Made by a program: the position numbers and the translations under genes
Part shown: piece by piece, positions 51,010-60,332 of the stretch
How positions within the stretch are numbered: the first letter of the stretch is position 1
Layout of the letters: each line of letters starts with the position of its first letter
The notes under the pieces: model-generated
What the model saw: only the letters and a program-made list of their open reading frames with translations
Database searches by the model: none
Told to the model about the DNA's origin: nothing
Assembly (NCBI RefSeq): GCF_014334325.1
Contig: NZ_JACSET010000006.1
Coordinates: 135,149-199,148 of the forward strand
From: Treponema sp. Marseille-Q4130
GTDB lineage: Bacteria; Spirochaetota; Spirochaetia; Treponematales; Treponemataceae
DNA length: 64,000 nucleotides
Reading direction: 5' to 3'

Positions 51010-51218
51010 TGTAATCCTCCGTAGAACTCGAACCGAACGGGGCCAAGTCCTAAAATAGCACACCTATCGGTGCGAATATTCATTATAGCGGAAGCGGGGG
51101 GAGAGCGTCAATCGGAAGGAAATCTTATTATCAAGGGAGATCTTATCGTTAAAATCGATGTGAAAGTTAAATGCAAAAATTAAATGCAAAAATTCTTTTC
51201 AAAAAAAAAGGCTTATGC

Positions 51219-51470
51219 TATACTGTGCCGATTTGTATCACACAGGAGACATGGTAAAAAGCGCCGTCTAAACTATCGCCGTCGCTTTTTACCTCGAGTT
51301 TGCGCGGATGTTTGCAGAAGATGTGTATGCGTATTGTTTGATGATAGACGTATGAATATGATACACTTTATTTTGCAAACTCGATTATCTGACGTGTGCG
51401 CTCGCGCGCACGACTAAAAACTTTTTCGAAAGTTGCAACTTTCTGCAAAAGTTTTTATGGGAGTTTCTTT
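51219..51470 (+). ncRNA. Structured 5' leader, copy C, with promoter, upstream of the UraA-type permease
   Basis: TTTTCA (51196-51201), 17 bases and TATACT (51219-51224) would start a leader of about 240 nt. Helix I pairs GGTAAAAAGCG with CGCTTTTTACC (51253-51293). Helix II pairs TCGAGTTTGC with GCAAACTCGA. Helix III is GTGCGC-TCGC-GCGCAC (51396-51411). Helix IV pairs AAAAACTTTT with AAAAGTTTTT, and here its inner stem is GAAAGT/ACTTTC, a compensatory change from GGAAAT/ATTTCC in copies A and B. GGGAG follows, then ATG 51471. Cis-acting role inferred. Confidence 0.78.
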
Positions 51471-52784
51471 ATGGATTCATCGAAAATTTTAGGACCTCAC
51501 GACAAACCGCCGCTCGCGCAGTGGATTCCGCTGAGCTTTCAGCACGTGTTCGCCATGTTCGGCGCGACGATCCTCGTGCCGCTTTTGACGGGTTTGAGTC
51601 CGTCGACCGCGCTTTTTACCGCGGGTACAGGAACGCTCATCTACATCCTCATTACGGGAGCGAAAGTGCCGGCATTTTTAGGTTCGTCATTTGCCTTCAT
51701 CCCCGCGCTTATCGGAATCGGCGAGCAATACGGCGCCGCCTATGCGATGGGAGGGGCGATTTGCGCAGGTTTGTTCTACTGCGTCGTCGCACTCATTATT
51801 AAATTTACAGGCAAAGGCTGGATCGACAAAGCGCTTCCTCCGGTAGTCATCGGCTCGGTCATCGTAGTCATCGGTATGAACCTTGCGCCGACCGCGATCA
51901 AAGAAGCGATGTATGTCGGATCAAGCGGTGCGATGCAGGATTATTCGCTCGCATACGTGAGCATCGCAGTCGTAACGCTCGGCATCGCCATAGTCGCGAC
52001 AATTTTTTTGAAAGGGTTTTTCAACACGATTTCGATATTGATCGGACTTGTCGGCGGTTATATCTTCGCACTCGTCATGGGCGCCTTTTTCCCCGCATAC
52101 CGCGTCATCGATTTTTCAGTCGTGCGCGAAGCGAAGTGGTTTGCGCTCCCGTTTTTGCAAACCGATGCGACCGGTAAGTATTTTTGGCTCGCACCGAAAT
52201 TCAATTTCGTCGCCTCACTCACCTTCGTCATCGTCTCGCTCGCTACGATCTGCGAACACTTGGGCGATACGCTTACGACATCCCGTGTCGTCGGGAAGGA
52301 TTTTTTGAAAGACCCCGGCTTGCACCGAACGCTCGTCGGCGACGGCCTTGCGACGGCGTGGGCTGCAGTGTGGGGCGGTCCGCCGAACACGACATACGGA
52401 GAAAACATCGGCGTTATGGCGATTACGAAAGTGTACAGCGTGTGGGTTATCGGAGGGGCTGCGGTCATCGCATTCGTGCTGTCATTTTGCCAAAAATTCG
52501 GTGCCGTCATTCAAACGATCCCCGGCCCCGTGCTCGGCGGCGTTTCGATGCTCCTGTACGGACTCATCGCATCCAGCGGTTTGCGCACCCTCGTCGAAGA
52601 AGGCGTCGATTATAAAGACAAACGCAACCTGACGATTTCGTCGGTCGTCATGGTCATCGGAATCGGCGGCGGTATTTTACAGTTTACCGTCGGAAGCGAT
52701 TTCGTGTTCAGCTTGGGCGGAGTCGCGCTTTCGACCGTCGTCGGCATCATATTGAATTTAATAATTCCGAAAACGATGGAATAA
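51471..52784 (+). CDS. Uracil/xanthine permease (nucleobase:cation symporter 2 family)
   Basis: A 437-residue permease with 14 predicted membrane helices. LAQWIPLSFQHVFAMFGATI opens the protein. The family signature regions are seen in VGDGLATAWAAVWGGPPNTT and YGENIGVMAITKVYSVWVIG. By its NTTYGENIGV loop it is closest to UraA/RutG-type uracil transporters; xanthine use cannot be excluded. The start behind GGGAG at 51471 fits; the in-frame reading from 51396 is leader RNA. No pyrimidine-salvage gene is adjacent. Confidence 0.92.
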   Translation: MDSSKILGPHDKPPLAQWIPLSFQHVFAMFGATILVPLLTGLSPSTALFTAGTGTLIYILITGAKVPAFLGSSFAFIPALIGIGEQYGAAYAMGGAICAGLFYCVVALIIKFTGKGWIDKALPPVVIGSVIVVIGMNLAPTAIKEAMYVGSSGAMQDYSLAYVSIAVVTLGIAIVATIFLKGFFNTISILIGLVGGYIFALVMGAFFPAYRVIDFSVVREAKWFALPFLQTDATGKYFWLAPKFNFVASLTFVIVSLATICEHLGDTLTTSRVVGKDFLKDPGLHRTLVGDGLATAWAAVWGGPPNTTYGENIGVMAITKVYSVWVIGGAAVIAFVLSFCQKFGAVIQTIPGPVLGGVSMLLYGLIASSGLRTLVEEGVDYKDKRNLTISSVVMVIGIGGGILQFTVGSDFVFSLGGVALSTVVGIILNLIIPKTME

Positions 52785-53019
52785 GCGAGACGTAACAAAA
52801 CCTCGCGCATCGCATCTTCGACGGAAGGCATTCGGACGACACCGTTTTGCGATCCCGCCCTCCGCAATTCCGCAGCCGCTCCAGCCGCCTCGCATCCGCT
52901 CCGGCGGCCGCTCCGCGTTGCTCCGGTCGGGCGTAGGCGCATCGTGCATACGGGCGCCTTTATGCACCCAAAAAACGTTGTACCGATTCTCCGATTCAAT
53001 TCAAAGGCGTTCGACGTAC

Positions 53020-53049
53020 TTGACATAAAAAATTAAATTATGCTATAGT
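53020..53049 (+). promoter_or_regulatory. Promoter of the tRNA-Asp/tRNA-Pro pair
   Basis: TTGACA (53020-53025), 18 bases and TATAGT (53044-53049), 11 bases before tRNA-Asp. Confidence 0.8.
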
Positions 53050-53060
53050 ATGGAAATCAC

Positions 53061-53134
53061 GGGGGCGTAGCGAAGCTGGTTATCGCGCTGGCCTGTCACG
53101 CCGGAGACCACGGGTTCGAGCCCCGTCGCTCCCG
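53061..53134 (+). tRNA. tRNA-Asp (anticodon GTC)
   Basis: Acceptor GGGGGCG pairs with CGCTCCC with one G-T pair. The anticodon stem CTGGC/GCCGG encloses CTGTCAC (anticodon GTC), and the T arm is ACGGG-TTCGAGC-CCCGT. CCA is not encoded. Confidence 0.97.
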
Positions 53135-53188
53135 TAACCACCCATTCCGCGGAATGGGTATTTTTTTCACGCCGGAAAAACCGACGAA

Positions 53189-53261
53189 CGGGCAATAGCG
53201 CAGTTGGTAGCGCGCTTGGTTCGGGACCAAGAGGTCGGCGGTTCAAATCCGCCTTGCCCGA
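53189..53261 (+). tRNA. tRNA-Pro (anticodon CGG)
   Basis: Acceptor CGGGCAA pairs perfectly with TTGCCCG. The anticodon stem CTTGG/CCAAG encloses TTCGGGA (anticodon CGG). The T arm is GGCGG-TTCAAAT-CCGCC. It lies 54 bases after tRNA-Asp under the same promoter. Confidence 0.96.
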
Positions 53262-53310
53262 CTGCTAATTCCTTGCTATATATAGACTTATCGAACACGG
53301 GGCTTTTTGC

Positions 53311-53326
53311 GACTTTTTAAAAAGTC
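53311..53326. terminator. 16-bp perfect palindrome after the tRNA pair
   Basis: GACTTTTTAAAAAGTC is a perfect palindrome 50 bases after tRNA-Pro, at the border with the A+T-rich polysaccharide locus. It could help end transcription from either side. Confidence 0.4.
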
Positions 53327-53418
53327 AATTCGAGGTTTGTATATGGACGCGATTAGACCAATATTTACTCATTAGACACTAGAACTTCATAATCCTTGAA
53401 GAGAATCTAGAAAATCAA

Positions 53419-54396
53419 TCATTTTCTTACATCTCCATGCAAAAAGTCATCATAACTAATTTCCACACCTTCTTTCACATCTACCTTAGCTTTCCAACCA
53501 AGTGCATTCAATCGTGTTACGTCACACAGCTTACGCGGTGTACCATTAGGTTTTGATGAATCCCATTCCATCTTACAGGTGCGACCGCTGGAAGCTACAT
53601 CAGCATATACCACATCGCGAACAGTTTCTGCAAGTTGTGCTATCGTGCATTCTTTCCCTGTCCCCACATTTACAAAATCACCTGTAGGAGTTCGTAAATC
53701 ACTAGCATTCTTGTTTTCCATAAGATATACAACCGCATCTGCAAGGTCTCCCGCATACAAAAACTCACGGAGCGGAGAGCCGTCCCCCCATAGGTGTACC
53801 ACATCTTTCCCAGTTTCTTTAGCCTCATGGAATTTTCGAATCATTGCTGGAAAAACGTGGCTTCCCTGTAATTCATAGTTATCACCAAGACCATAAAGAT
53901 TTGTAGGCATAACGCTTAAATAGTTAGTACCGAACTGTTTGTTATATGCCGTACAAAGTTTTATTACGCTTATTTTTGCCAACGCATAGGCATCATTTGT
54001 CGGCTCAAGAGAGCCTGTCAATAAAGCTTCTTCTTTTATTGGTTGTTCGGCCATCTTTGGATAAATACAAGTCGAACCAAGATTCATAAGTTTTTTTACA
54101 CCGTTTAGTCGAGCAGATTCAACTACATTGAAGCCTATAACCATATTCTTATAAAGAAAATCAGCTGGATAGATTGAATTTGCACCGATACCTCCTACAT
54201 GAGCAGCTGCAAGAAAAACATAGTCAGGTTTTTCAGAAGCAAAAAAATCGAATACAGCTTTTTGGTTTAATAAATCAAGTTCCTTATGTGTACGAGTAAT
54301 AATATTTGTATAGCCTCTGTCGTTAAGAGCTCTAACAATTGCTCCTCCTACCAATCCTCTGTGTCCTGCTACATAGATTTTTTCATTTTTTAACAT
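53419..54396 (-). CDS. fcl: GDP-L-fucose synthase
   Basis: The 325-residue epimerase-reductase turns the Gmd product into GDP-L-fucose. It shows KIYVAGHRGLVGGAIVRAL, AAAHVGGIGANSIYPADF, NLGSTCIYPKMAEQPIKE and NDAYALAKISVIKLC (Tyr and Lys), all typical of WcaG/Fcl. Together with gmd at 55083 it gives the full path from GDP-mannose to GDP-fucose. The phase-variable acyltransferase lies between the two. Last gene of the polysaccharide locus. Confidence 0.96.
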   Translation of the reverse strand: MLKNEKIYVAGHRGLVGGAIVRALNDRGYTNIITRTHKELDLLNQKAVFDFFASEKPDYVFLAAAHVGGIGANSIYPADFLYKNMVIGFNVVESARLNGVKKLMNLGSTCIYPKMAEQPIKEEALLTGSLEPTNDAYALAKISVIKLCTAYNKQFGTNYLSVMPTNLYGLGDNYELQGSHVFPAMIRKFHEAKETGKDVVHLWGDGSPLREFLYAGDLADAVVYLMENKNASDLRTPTGDFVNVGTGKECTIAQLAETVRDVVYADVASSGRTCKMEWDSSKPNGTPRKLCDVTRLNALGWKAKVDVKEGVEISYDDFLHGDVRK

Positions 54397-54400
54397 ACTA

Positions 54401-55079
54401 TTAACCTTCCCATTCTACGTTTTCTTTTAACAAGCGAACTGGTGTGCCACCATAAATACAATTACTTTTTTTTAATTTCTTAGCAACTGTAGAGTTGGCG
54501 GCAATAATAACATCCTTTGGAATATATGACCCCTTCAATATAGTATTTCTACAGCCAATCCAAACATGGGAGCCTATATAAACAGGCTTATCGTCATTGA
54601 CTACATTACCATTCTCCATAATTTTATGAAAATCAGTATCCATTATAAGACAATCCCAACTGATAATTGTATCACTACCAATCTCTATGCCACAGCAACA
54701 AATAAGTGAAGTATTTCCTGTAACGGTTACATTATTTTCAATAATAACTTTAGATTCAGCTCCAACTACAATCCTTGTTCCAGAACACAGTCTTACCCCC
54801 CCCCCCCCGAAATATCAATTTACCAGTTCTAGAAAATTGTAAAATACTTCTCTGATACCGACTATCAATAATTCCTGCATTATCATAGCCTATTTGAACC
54901 ATTCCAGTCTTTACAATATTTGAATCAATCTCGATATTACCTTTATGAATCCTCAAAATTTTAAGATTCTTAGAAAAAAGAATTGGTAATTTATAAGCTT
55001 GATGGAATGGTAACAAATAAAAGTTCAGATAGATTGACTTTATATTTATCATTCGAAAAAATTTGAGTAGCCGATTCAT
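54401..55079 (-). pseudogene. Hexapeptide acyltransferase, out of frame at a 13-G tract (phase-variable, OFF)
   Basis: From ATG 55079 the frame runs 107 codons to a stop at 54756, past the G-run that encodes four glycines. The frame after the G-run that would be used with one G fewer is open for 132 codons. It contains NNVTVTGNTSLICCGIEIGS, KPVYIGSHVWIGCRNTILKG and IIAANSTVAKKLKKSNCIYG, then GTPVRLLKE, a typical left-handed-helix acyltransferase such as maltose or sugar O-acetyltransferases. With 12 or 15 G the whole gene would encode a protein of about 225 residues. It is therefore a contingency gene and probably not dead. It should acetylate a sugar of the surface polymer. Confidence 0.82.
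54796..54808. repeat. Homopolymer of 13 C (13 G on the coding strand)
   Basis: Thirteen consecutive C lie within the acyltransferase gene. Runs of this length change size often by slipped-strand mispairing. Confidence 0.95.
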
Positions 55080-55082
55080 TTT

Positions 55083-56162
55083 CTATCTCTGATGCAAAAC
55101 TCTTTCAGCTTTTACATACTCCATATCATATCCCATCATTAATTTTACGAGCTCAGGGAATGACGTTTTTGTTGGATTCCAGCCAAGAATTTCTTTCGCT
55201 TTTGTTGGATCGCCAAGTAAGGTTTCAACTTCAGCAGGACGGAAATATCTAGGGTCAACTTCTATAAGAACATCTCCATTTGCTTTATTATAGCCTTTTT
55301 CATTTAAACCATCACCTTTAAACTCAAGCTCAATACCTGCTTCTCTAAAAGCATATTGACAAAATTCACGTACTGAATGCTGTTCCCCAGTAGCAACCAC
55401 AAAGTCATCAGCTTTATCTTGCTGCAAAATTAACCACATACATTCTACATAATCTTTTGCATATCCCCAGTCTCGAAGTGCATTCAAATTTCCAAGATAG
55501 AGTTTTTTCTGTAATCCTTGAGCGATACGACTTGCTGCAAGTGTAATCTTGCGAGTTACGAAAGTTTCTCCGCGACGTTCCGACTCATGATTAAATAAAA
55601 TACCATTAGCACAGAACATATTATAACTTTCCCGATAATTTTTCATAATCCAAAAACCGTACATCTTAGCAACAGCATACGGAGAGCGAGGATAAAAAGG
55701 AGTTGTTTCTTTTTGCGGAACTTCTTGAACTTTACCAAATAACTCTGATGTAGATGCTTGATAAATACGGCAAGTTTTTTCCATACCTAAAAAGTGAACC
55801 GCCTCTAAAATACGCAAAACACCGGTTGCATCACAGTCGGCAGTGTATTCAGGAACTTCAAAAGAAACTTGAACATGGCTTTGTGCACCAAGGTTATAGA
55901 TTTCAGTTGGTTTTATTTCCCGAATTAAGCGGATAAGACTTTCAGAATCTGTAAGATCCCCATAGTGAAGATAAACTTTGCGGTTTTTGTGCATGTCCTC
56001 AATAACATCATCAAGATAAAGATGTTCAATGCGTCCTGTATTGAATGATGACGAGCGTCGGATGATTCCGTGTACTTCATAGCCCTTCTCAAGCAGAAAT
56101 TCCGCAAGAAAAGAGCCGTCCTGACCTGTTATTCCTGTAATGAGGGCGATTTTGTTTGACAT
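55083..56162 (-). CDS. gmd: GDP-mannose 4,6-dehydratase
   Basis: Gmd makes GDP-4-keto-6-deoxy-mannose. The 359 residues show [77 protein letters not shown] and [19 protein letters not shown], all standard. It lies three bases from the acyltransferase start. Confidence 0.98.
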   Translation of the reverse strand: MSNKIALITGITGQDGSFLAEFLLEKGYEVHGIIRRSSSFNTGRIEHLYLDDVIEDMHKNRKVYLHYGDLTDSESLIRLIREIKPTEIYNLGAQSHVQVSFEVPEYTADCDATGVLRILEAVHFLGMEKTCRIYQASTSELFGKVQEVPQKETTPFYPRSPYAVAKMYGFWIMKNYRESYNMFCANGILFNHESERRGETFVTRKITLAASRIAQGLQKKLYLGNLNALRDWGYAKDYVECMWLILQQDKADDFVVATGEQHSVREFCQYAFREAGIELEFKGDGLNEKGYNKANGDVLIEVDPRYFRPAEVETLLGDPTKAKEILGWNPTKTSFPELVKLMMGYDMEYVKAERVLHQR

Positions 56163-56189
56163 TGTAATAATCTCCTGTAATTTGCAAAT

Positions 56190-57020
56190 CTATTTTTCTT
56201 GTAATTCTATAAGTATTGCTTTATTCATTGCTTTTCGTTCATTATCAAATACCCAACCGAATTTGTTAAAATACCTTATAGCACTTTTTATATGCATCAT
56301 AAGATTTTTTTTATTTTTATAGCTTTCTTTTGCATGATTATGAACGATGGTTACGCAAGGAAAGTAAATGGTTTTTGCTACTCGGTGTATTCTTCTAATT
56401 AAATCAAAGTCTTCACAATACATAAAGTATCTTTCATCAAAAAAAAGATTATTTTTTTTGAGAGTAGAAAGACGCATAAACATAAAACATCCACTTAAAC
56501 ACGGTGGGTTTATAATTTTATAATAGCCAGAATTGCGAAGCTCATATCGATTATTAAGGCTGGTAATCCATTTTATCTTTGGCATAAATCTACGAAAAAT
56601 CAAATCAAATGGTGTCGGCAGTAATTTACAAAGATATTGCAATTCTCCATTTGGATATGTCACACGAGGAAGGATATATCCGACGTCCAGATTTAAATTC
56701 ATATAACTAAGTAGTTCAGGCAGAACATTTGCTTCAAAATAAATATCTGGGTTCAATACCAAATGATAATCGCCACCTGCTTCGATTGCTTCCTGCAGTG
56801 CGATATTATGGCTTGCACCATAGCCAAGATTAATATTATGAATATAACGAATTTCTATCCCACATCCAACATATTCTTTTTCTAAAATCCGCCATTTATC
56901 ATTTGGTGAATTATCAATTATATATAAAATATGAACGCACAAAGAATCAATAAGTGATTTCATTACTGTATTAATCTGAATGCGAGGCGTATTAAAAAGA
57001 ACAATACTTACTGTTAACAT
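56190..57020 (-). CDS. Glycosyltransferase, GT2 family
   Basis: A 276-residue GT-A enzyme without membrane segments. It begins MLTVSIVLFNTPRIQINTVM. YIIDNSPNDKW and YHLVLNPDIYFE (the metal-binding DxD-like part) follow, then YFMYCEDFDLIRRIHRVA, the acceptor-side ED motif of rhamnosyl-type GT2 enzymes. Donor and acceptor are unknown. Confidence 0.9.
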   Translation of the reverse strand: MLTVSIVLFNTPRIQINTVMKSLIDSLCVHILYIIDNSPNDKWRILEKEYVGCGIEIRYIHNINLGYGASHNIALQEAIEAGGDYHLVLNPDIYFEANVLPELLSYMNLNLDVGYILPRVTYPNGELQYLCKLLPTPFDLIFRRFMPKIKWITSLNNRYELRNSGYYKIINPPCLSGCFMFMRLSTLKKNNLFFDERYFMYCEDFDLIRRIHRVAKTIYFPCVTIVHNHAKESYKNKKNLMMHIKSAIRYFNKFGWVFDNERKAMNKAILIELQEK

Positions 57021-57023
57021 TGT

Positions 57024-58115
57024 TTACCTTATAATAATACCTATCAGCTGTTTTGCTGAGTTTTGCCAAGAAAAAGCAAACGAATCTTTTTCAGCTTGAT
57101 TTGAAAGCGATTTTTGCAAATCAGGATTTTCAATCAATTTTATTAAACAAGCAATACATTGATTCACTTTTTTAGGTTCAAAACACAAACAATTCTTCTT
57201 ATCAAAAGCATATTCTCTGCATCCCTTGCTGTCGCTTGTAATCACAGCGCAACCACAACTCATGGCTTCAAGACCAGGAAGTCCGAAACCTTCCCACCAT
57301 GAAGTTGAGACAAAAATATTTGATTTATTATAATATTCTGCAATTTCAGTATCGGATTTGGGCTTAATAATTTGTACCTGTTTTGGAAACTGAAATTCAG
57401 ACAAATCATCATTACTTATCACATAGATATTGGTTATTGAACTTAAAATATCTTCCGGCATTTGTTCTAATGCAAATTGAAAGGTTTTTAGACCTTTCCA
57501 TTTGTGTCGTCTACCAACGACACAAATGGAATTTCCGCTTTCGCGAATGGGATTATTCTGATTACAAAAAATTTCGTGATTTACAGCTGGATAAACAAGT
57601 TTATAAGGAATATCCGTTCTTCTTGAAATTTCCAGATATGCATCATAAGTAAATTTTGAGTTAAAAATATAATTAATTTTTTCTTTATATGATTTTTTGC
57701 ACATTAATTTATAAATCTTTTTAAGTACAAAGTTATTAAAAATATGATTATGATCAAAAATAGAGTAATCATCAGCTTGTATGAACCTATAGATATTTTG
57801 TTTATCCTTAAATTCTTTGATAAAAAGACAAAAAATAGGATCTGAAACAATTATAGGAATATCTTTATAATTCTGATTCACAAATGCAATTGTCTTTTTT
57901 ATATTTCGTATTTTCTGTAGTTTTGAATTTGATTTTATTCCAATCGTTTTGATTTGAATTTTAAACTCTACATTGAAAGTGTTTCCTTCATCACTATTGT
58001 TTGGATAAATAATATCAATTTCATATTGAGCCGATAAACAATTTGCTAGTTCAAAAAAAACCCTATTCCCACCACCGGTTTTCAAAGATGGAACTACAAA
58101 AACAATCTTACGCAT
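57024..58115 (-). CDS. Glycosyltransferase, GT4 (group 1) family
   Basis: A 363-residue GT-B enzyme. The N-terminal FVVPSLKTGGGNRVFFELAN and the C-terminal donor site STSWWEGFGLPGLEAMSCGC (EX7E) define the family. The specificity is unknown. The gene starts 3 bases before gene 56190-57020 ends its upstream gap, so the two are co-transcribed, and it overlaps the next gene by 8 bases. Confidence 0.9.
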   Translation of the reverse strand: MRKIVFVVPSLKTGGGNRVFFELANCLSAQYEIDIIYPNNSDEGNTFNVEFKIQIKTIGIKSNSKLQKIRNIKKTIAFVNQNYKDIPIIVSDPIFCLFIKEFKDKQNIYRFIQADDYSIFDHNHIFNNFVLKKIYKLMCKKSYKEKINYIFNSKFTYDAYLEISRRTDIPYKLVYPAVNHEIFCNQNNPIRESGNSICVVGRRHKWKGLKTFQFALEQMPEDILSSITNIYVISNDDLSEFQFPKQVQIIKPKSDTEIAEYYNKSNIFVSTSWWEGFGLPGLEAMSCGCAVITSDSKGCREYAFDKKNCLCFEPKKVNQCIACLIKLIENPDLQKSLSNQAEKDSFAFSWQNSAKQLIGIIIR

Positions 58116-59184
58116 TCTCTATTTCCTTTATTAGGTTTTTATAATTTTCAGTTCTTGCATTAAGAGAATAATACTCTTCAAATATTTTTCGTAGATTCTC
58201 ACAAAAAGAAGGAAGTTCGGTATTTTTCAATGCAACTAGTGTATTTATAAACTCTTCAGAAGTATCACATCTATAAACATATTTCAATTCATTAATATAT
58301 CCTACAAGCCCCTCTGAAGTTGATATTAAAGGCTTTCCATACATTAAACATTCTGCTGTCTTTGTTTTCATTCCGGAGCCTTCAAAAACAGGCTGAACAA
58401 CAATATCAGCACGTTCATATTCTTTATCTAAACTATCGACATAGCCCATTATATTAATTTTTGACTTATCATTCAATTGTTTCAGGAATTCTTCTTTTTC
58501 AAACCCTCTTCCAATTATGGTCAACCTATAATCAACATACGGAAGTACTTTATTTATAAACCAGACAAGACCATGAATATTAGGGAAAAAATATGAACCG
58601 ACAAATAACAACTCTTTTGGTTTTTTTATTATATTTTTTTTATTAAAAATATAATAATTTTCTAATGCGATAGGAGATAAAAAAGAGTTTGGGATAAAAC
58701 CATACCTTTTTATGCAATCTTTATTATCTCGTTCGGTAAGAAAAACACATCTTGCAGAATATTTCAAAGAAAAATATTCATTTATATAAACAGAATGCAA
58801 CAAAGGAATTGAAACTATTTTTCTTTTTATTGATTGTTTATATATCTCATACTCACAATTATGGAAAAATGTAACAACTTTTGCAGTTGTTCTTTTATTA
58901 ATTCCTTTTGAAAGTTTTCCGTATAAAGAAGTATCGATAAAAACAATATCGATTTTTTCTTTATTAATTTTTCTTATTATTGTATTTATATGCATTTTAG
59001 TAAGACCACATTTATATCCACGCAAAGTATCATAAATTTTGGATAACTTACTTTTTCTTAAAGTAATATAATATTCTGAAAACTGTAATGTATTATTTTT
59101 TAGAGCCAGCCGATTAATTTTGCGACAAATAATCCCACCGGTAGCGAATAATTCATTAGCAATAGAAATGTATAAAAGATTCAT
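58108..59184 (-). CDS. Glycosyltransferase, GT4-like
   Basis: A 358-residue GT-B enzyme. LLFVGSYFFPNIHGLVWFIN and VVQPVFEGSGMKTKTAECLM are the donor-domain motifs. The rest of the N-terminal domain is divergent, basic and A+T-rich. Specificity unknown. It overlaps the preceding gene by 8 bases. Confidence 0.85.
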   Translation of the reverse strand: MNLLYISIANELFATGGIICRKINRLALKNNTLQFSEYYITLRKSKLSKIYDTLRGYKCGLTKMHINTIIRKINKEKIDIVFIDTSLYGKLSKGINKRTTAKVVTFFHNCEYEIYKQSIKRKIVSIPLLHSVYINEYFSLKYSARCVFLTERDNKDCIKRYGFIPNSFLSPIALENYYIFNKKNIIKKPKELLFVGSYFFPNIHGLVWFINKVLPYVDYRLTIIGRGFEKEEFLKQLNDKSKINIMGYVDSLDKEYERADIVVQPVFEGSGMKTKTAECLMYGKPLISTSEGLVGYINELKYVYRCDTSEEFINTLVALKNTELPSFCENLRKIFEEYYSLNARTENYKNLIKEIENA

Positions 59185-59198
59185 AATATTGTAAAACT

Positions 59199-60332
59199 CT
59201 ATTTAAAGGTTTCATTGTATGCTTGCCGCTCTTTATAAGAGGAAGCCCCAAAAAGCCAATTTTCATATCTTTGTACAGGTTGATGATATAAACTTATTTT
59301 TAAAAGGCAATATGAAAGTATACATATTGAATATATAAGCTGATTTTTCTTTGTTTGTTTTCTTATGAGCAAAGGAATTATTATCCAATAACAAAAAACA
59401 AAAATTAGTGAAACCCGATTTGAAACCTCATTGAATCCAAAAAATAAAAAATATAGCGAAAAATAAATTAGAAATAATTTCATAGCTATTATTCCAATCT
59501 TTTCTTTTGTAAATTTCTCAAAATTAATATATACAAGGGAAAATGTAATAATTTTTTCCAAAACTCCAAAAGTGAGCATCCTAGCTGCGGAAAAATTATT
59601 TTGCTCGAGCATATAAGATGTAATTGCCTTTTGTATTATTGGAGGTAGTATAGAGCCAAATAAAGTATTAACTATAAAAAAAAGAGGTCGTGATATAAAG
59701 GCTACCAATACACTTAATATACCTGTATATAAAAATGATTTCCTTGACATGTTAATACAAAAAAAAGGGTAACATATCAAATAAATTACTGCCGATTTAT
59801 GAAAAGATATTGCTATTAAACATAAAAAATAATATTTGATAACTTTTTTTTCGTTTATATATCTTAGTGCATTAAAAAACAATAATATTGCTTTTATATT
59901 TCTAAAAAGATCTATAAATGCAATCATTCCTGACATTGCAAGAAAAATCACAATATTAAGTGCTCTTTCAGAATCAAAATATTCCAAAGCTTTATGTAAC
60001 AAAAACAAATCTATAGTTGCATCGATTATCTGGAAAGTGAGAAAATCATTCGTAAACAACTTTAAGAATCCACAATAGTAAACATATCCAGGCTCCCACC
60101 ATGTATATTTTAAATAATCACTATTAATAATCTCCCAAATATTCGGTACATGGTCAAAGAAAAAAGCATAATTAAAGCAATCAGTAAAGATATATCCTCT
60201 AAATGCAAAGAAGATCCACAAAATAAAGTATATAAACAATTTTTCAGATTTTTGATATACCAATGCAGAATTTGAGGCATAATGTCTGAGAAAAAAAACA
60301 AGAACTAGAGTTATATACGGAAGAGCTATCAT
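59199..60332 (-). CDS. EpsG/Wzy-type polysaccharide polymerase
   Basis: A 377-residue, very hydrophobic protein with about ten predicted membrane segments. It shows FRGYIFTDCFNYAFFF after the second segment and SFHKSAVIYLICYPFF in the middle, two features of EpsG-like O-unit polymerases. It most likely polymerises repeat units on the outer face of the inner membrane. No Wzx flippase is visible in the window and it may lie upstream. Confidence 0.8.
   Translation of the reverse strand: MIALPYITLVLVFFLRHYASNSALVYQKSEKLFIYFILWIFFAFRGYIFTDCFNYAFFFDHVPNIWEIINSDYLKYTWWEPGYVYYCGFLKLFTNDFLTFQIIDATIDLFLLHKALEYFDSERALNIVIFLAMSGMIAFIDLFRNIKAILLFFNALRYINEKKVIKYYFLCLIAISFHKSAVIYLICYPFFCINMSRKSFLYTGILSVLVAFISRPLFFIVNTLFGSILPPIIQKAITSYMLEQNNFSAARMLTFGVLEKIITFSLVYINFEKFTKEKIGIIAMKLFLIYFSLYFLFFGFNEVSNRVSLIFVFCYWIIIPLLIRKQTKKNQLIYSICILSYCLLKISLYHQPVQRYENWLFGASSYKERQAYNETFK

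Noticed and set aside
52785-53019. Small gene or RNA in the gap between the UraA-type gene and the tRNAs
   Set aside because: The open frame on the minus strand (52610-53026) is antisense to the permease end and has no similarity; no convincing helix set was seen.
54401-54643. Separate small acyltransferase gene starting at 54643
   Set aside because: It starts inside the hexapeptide domain; the upstream frame shows that it is the 3' part of one gene broken at the G-run.
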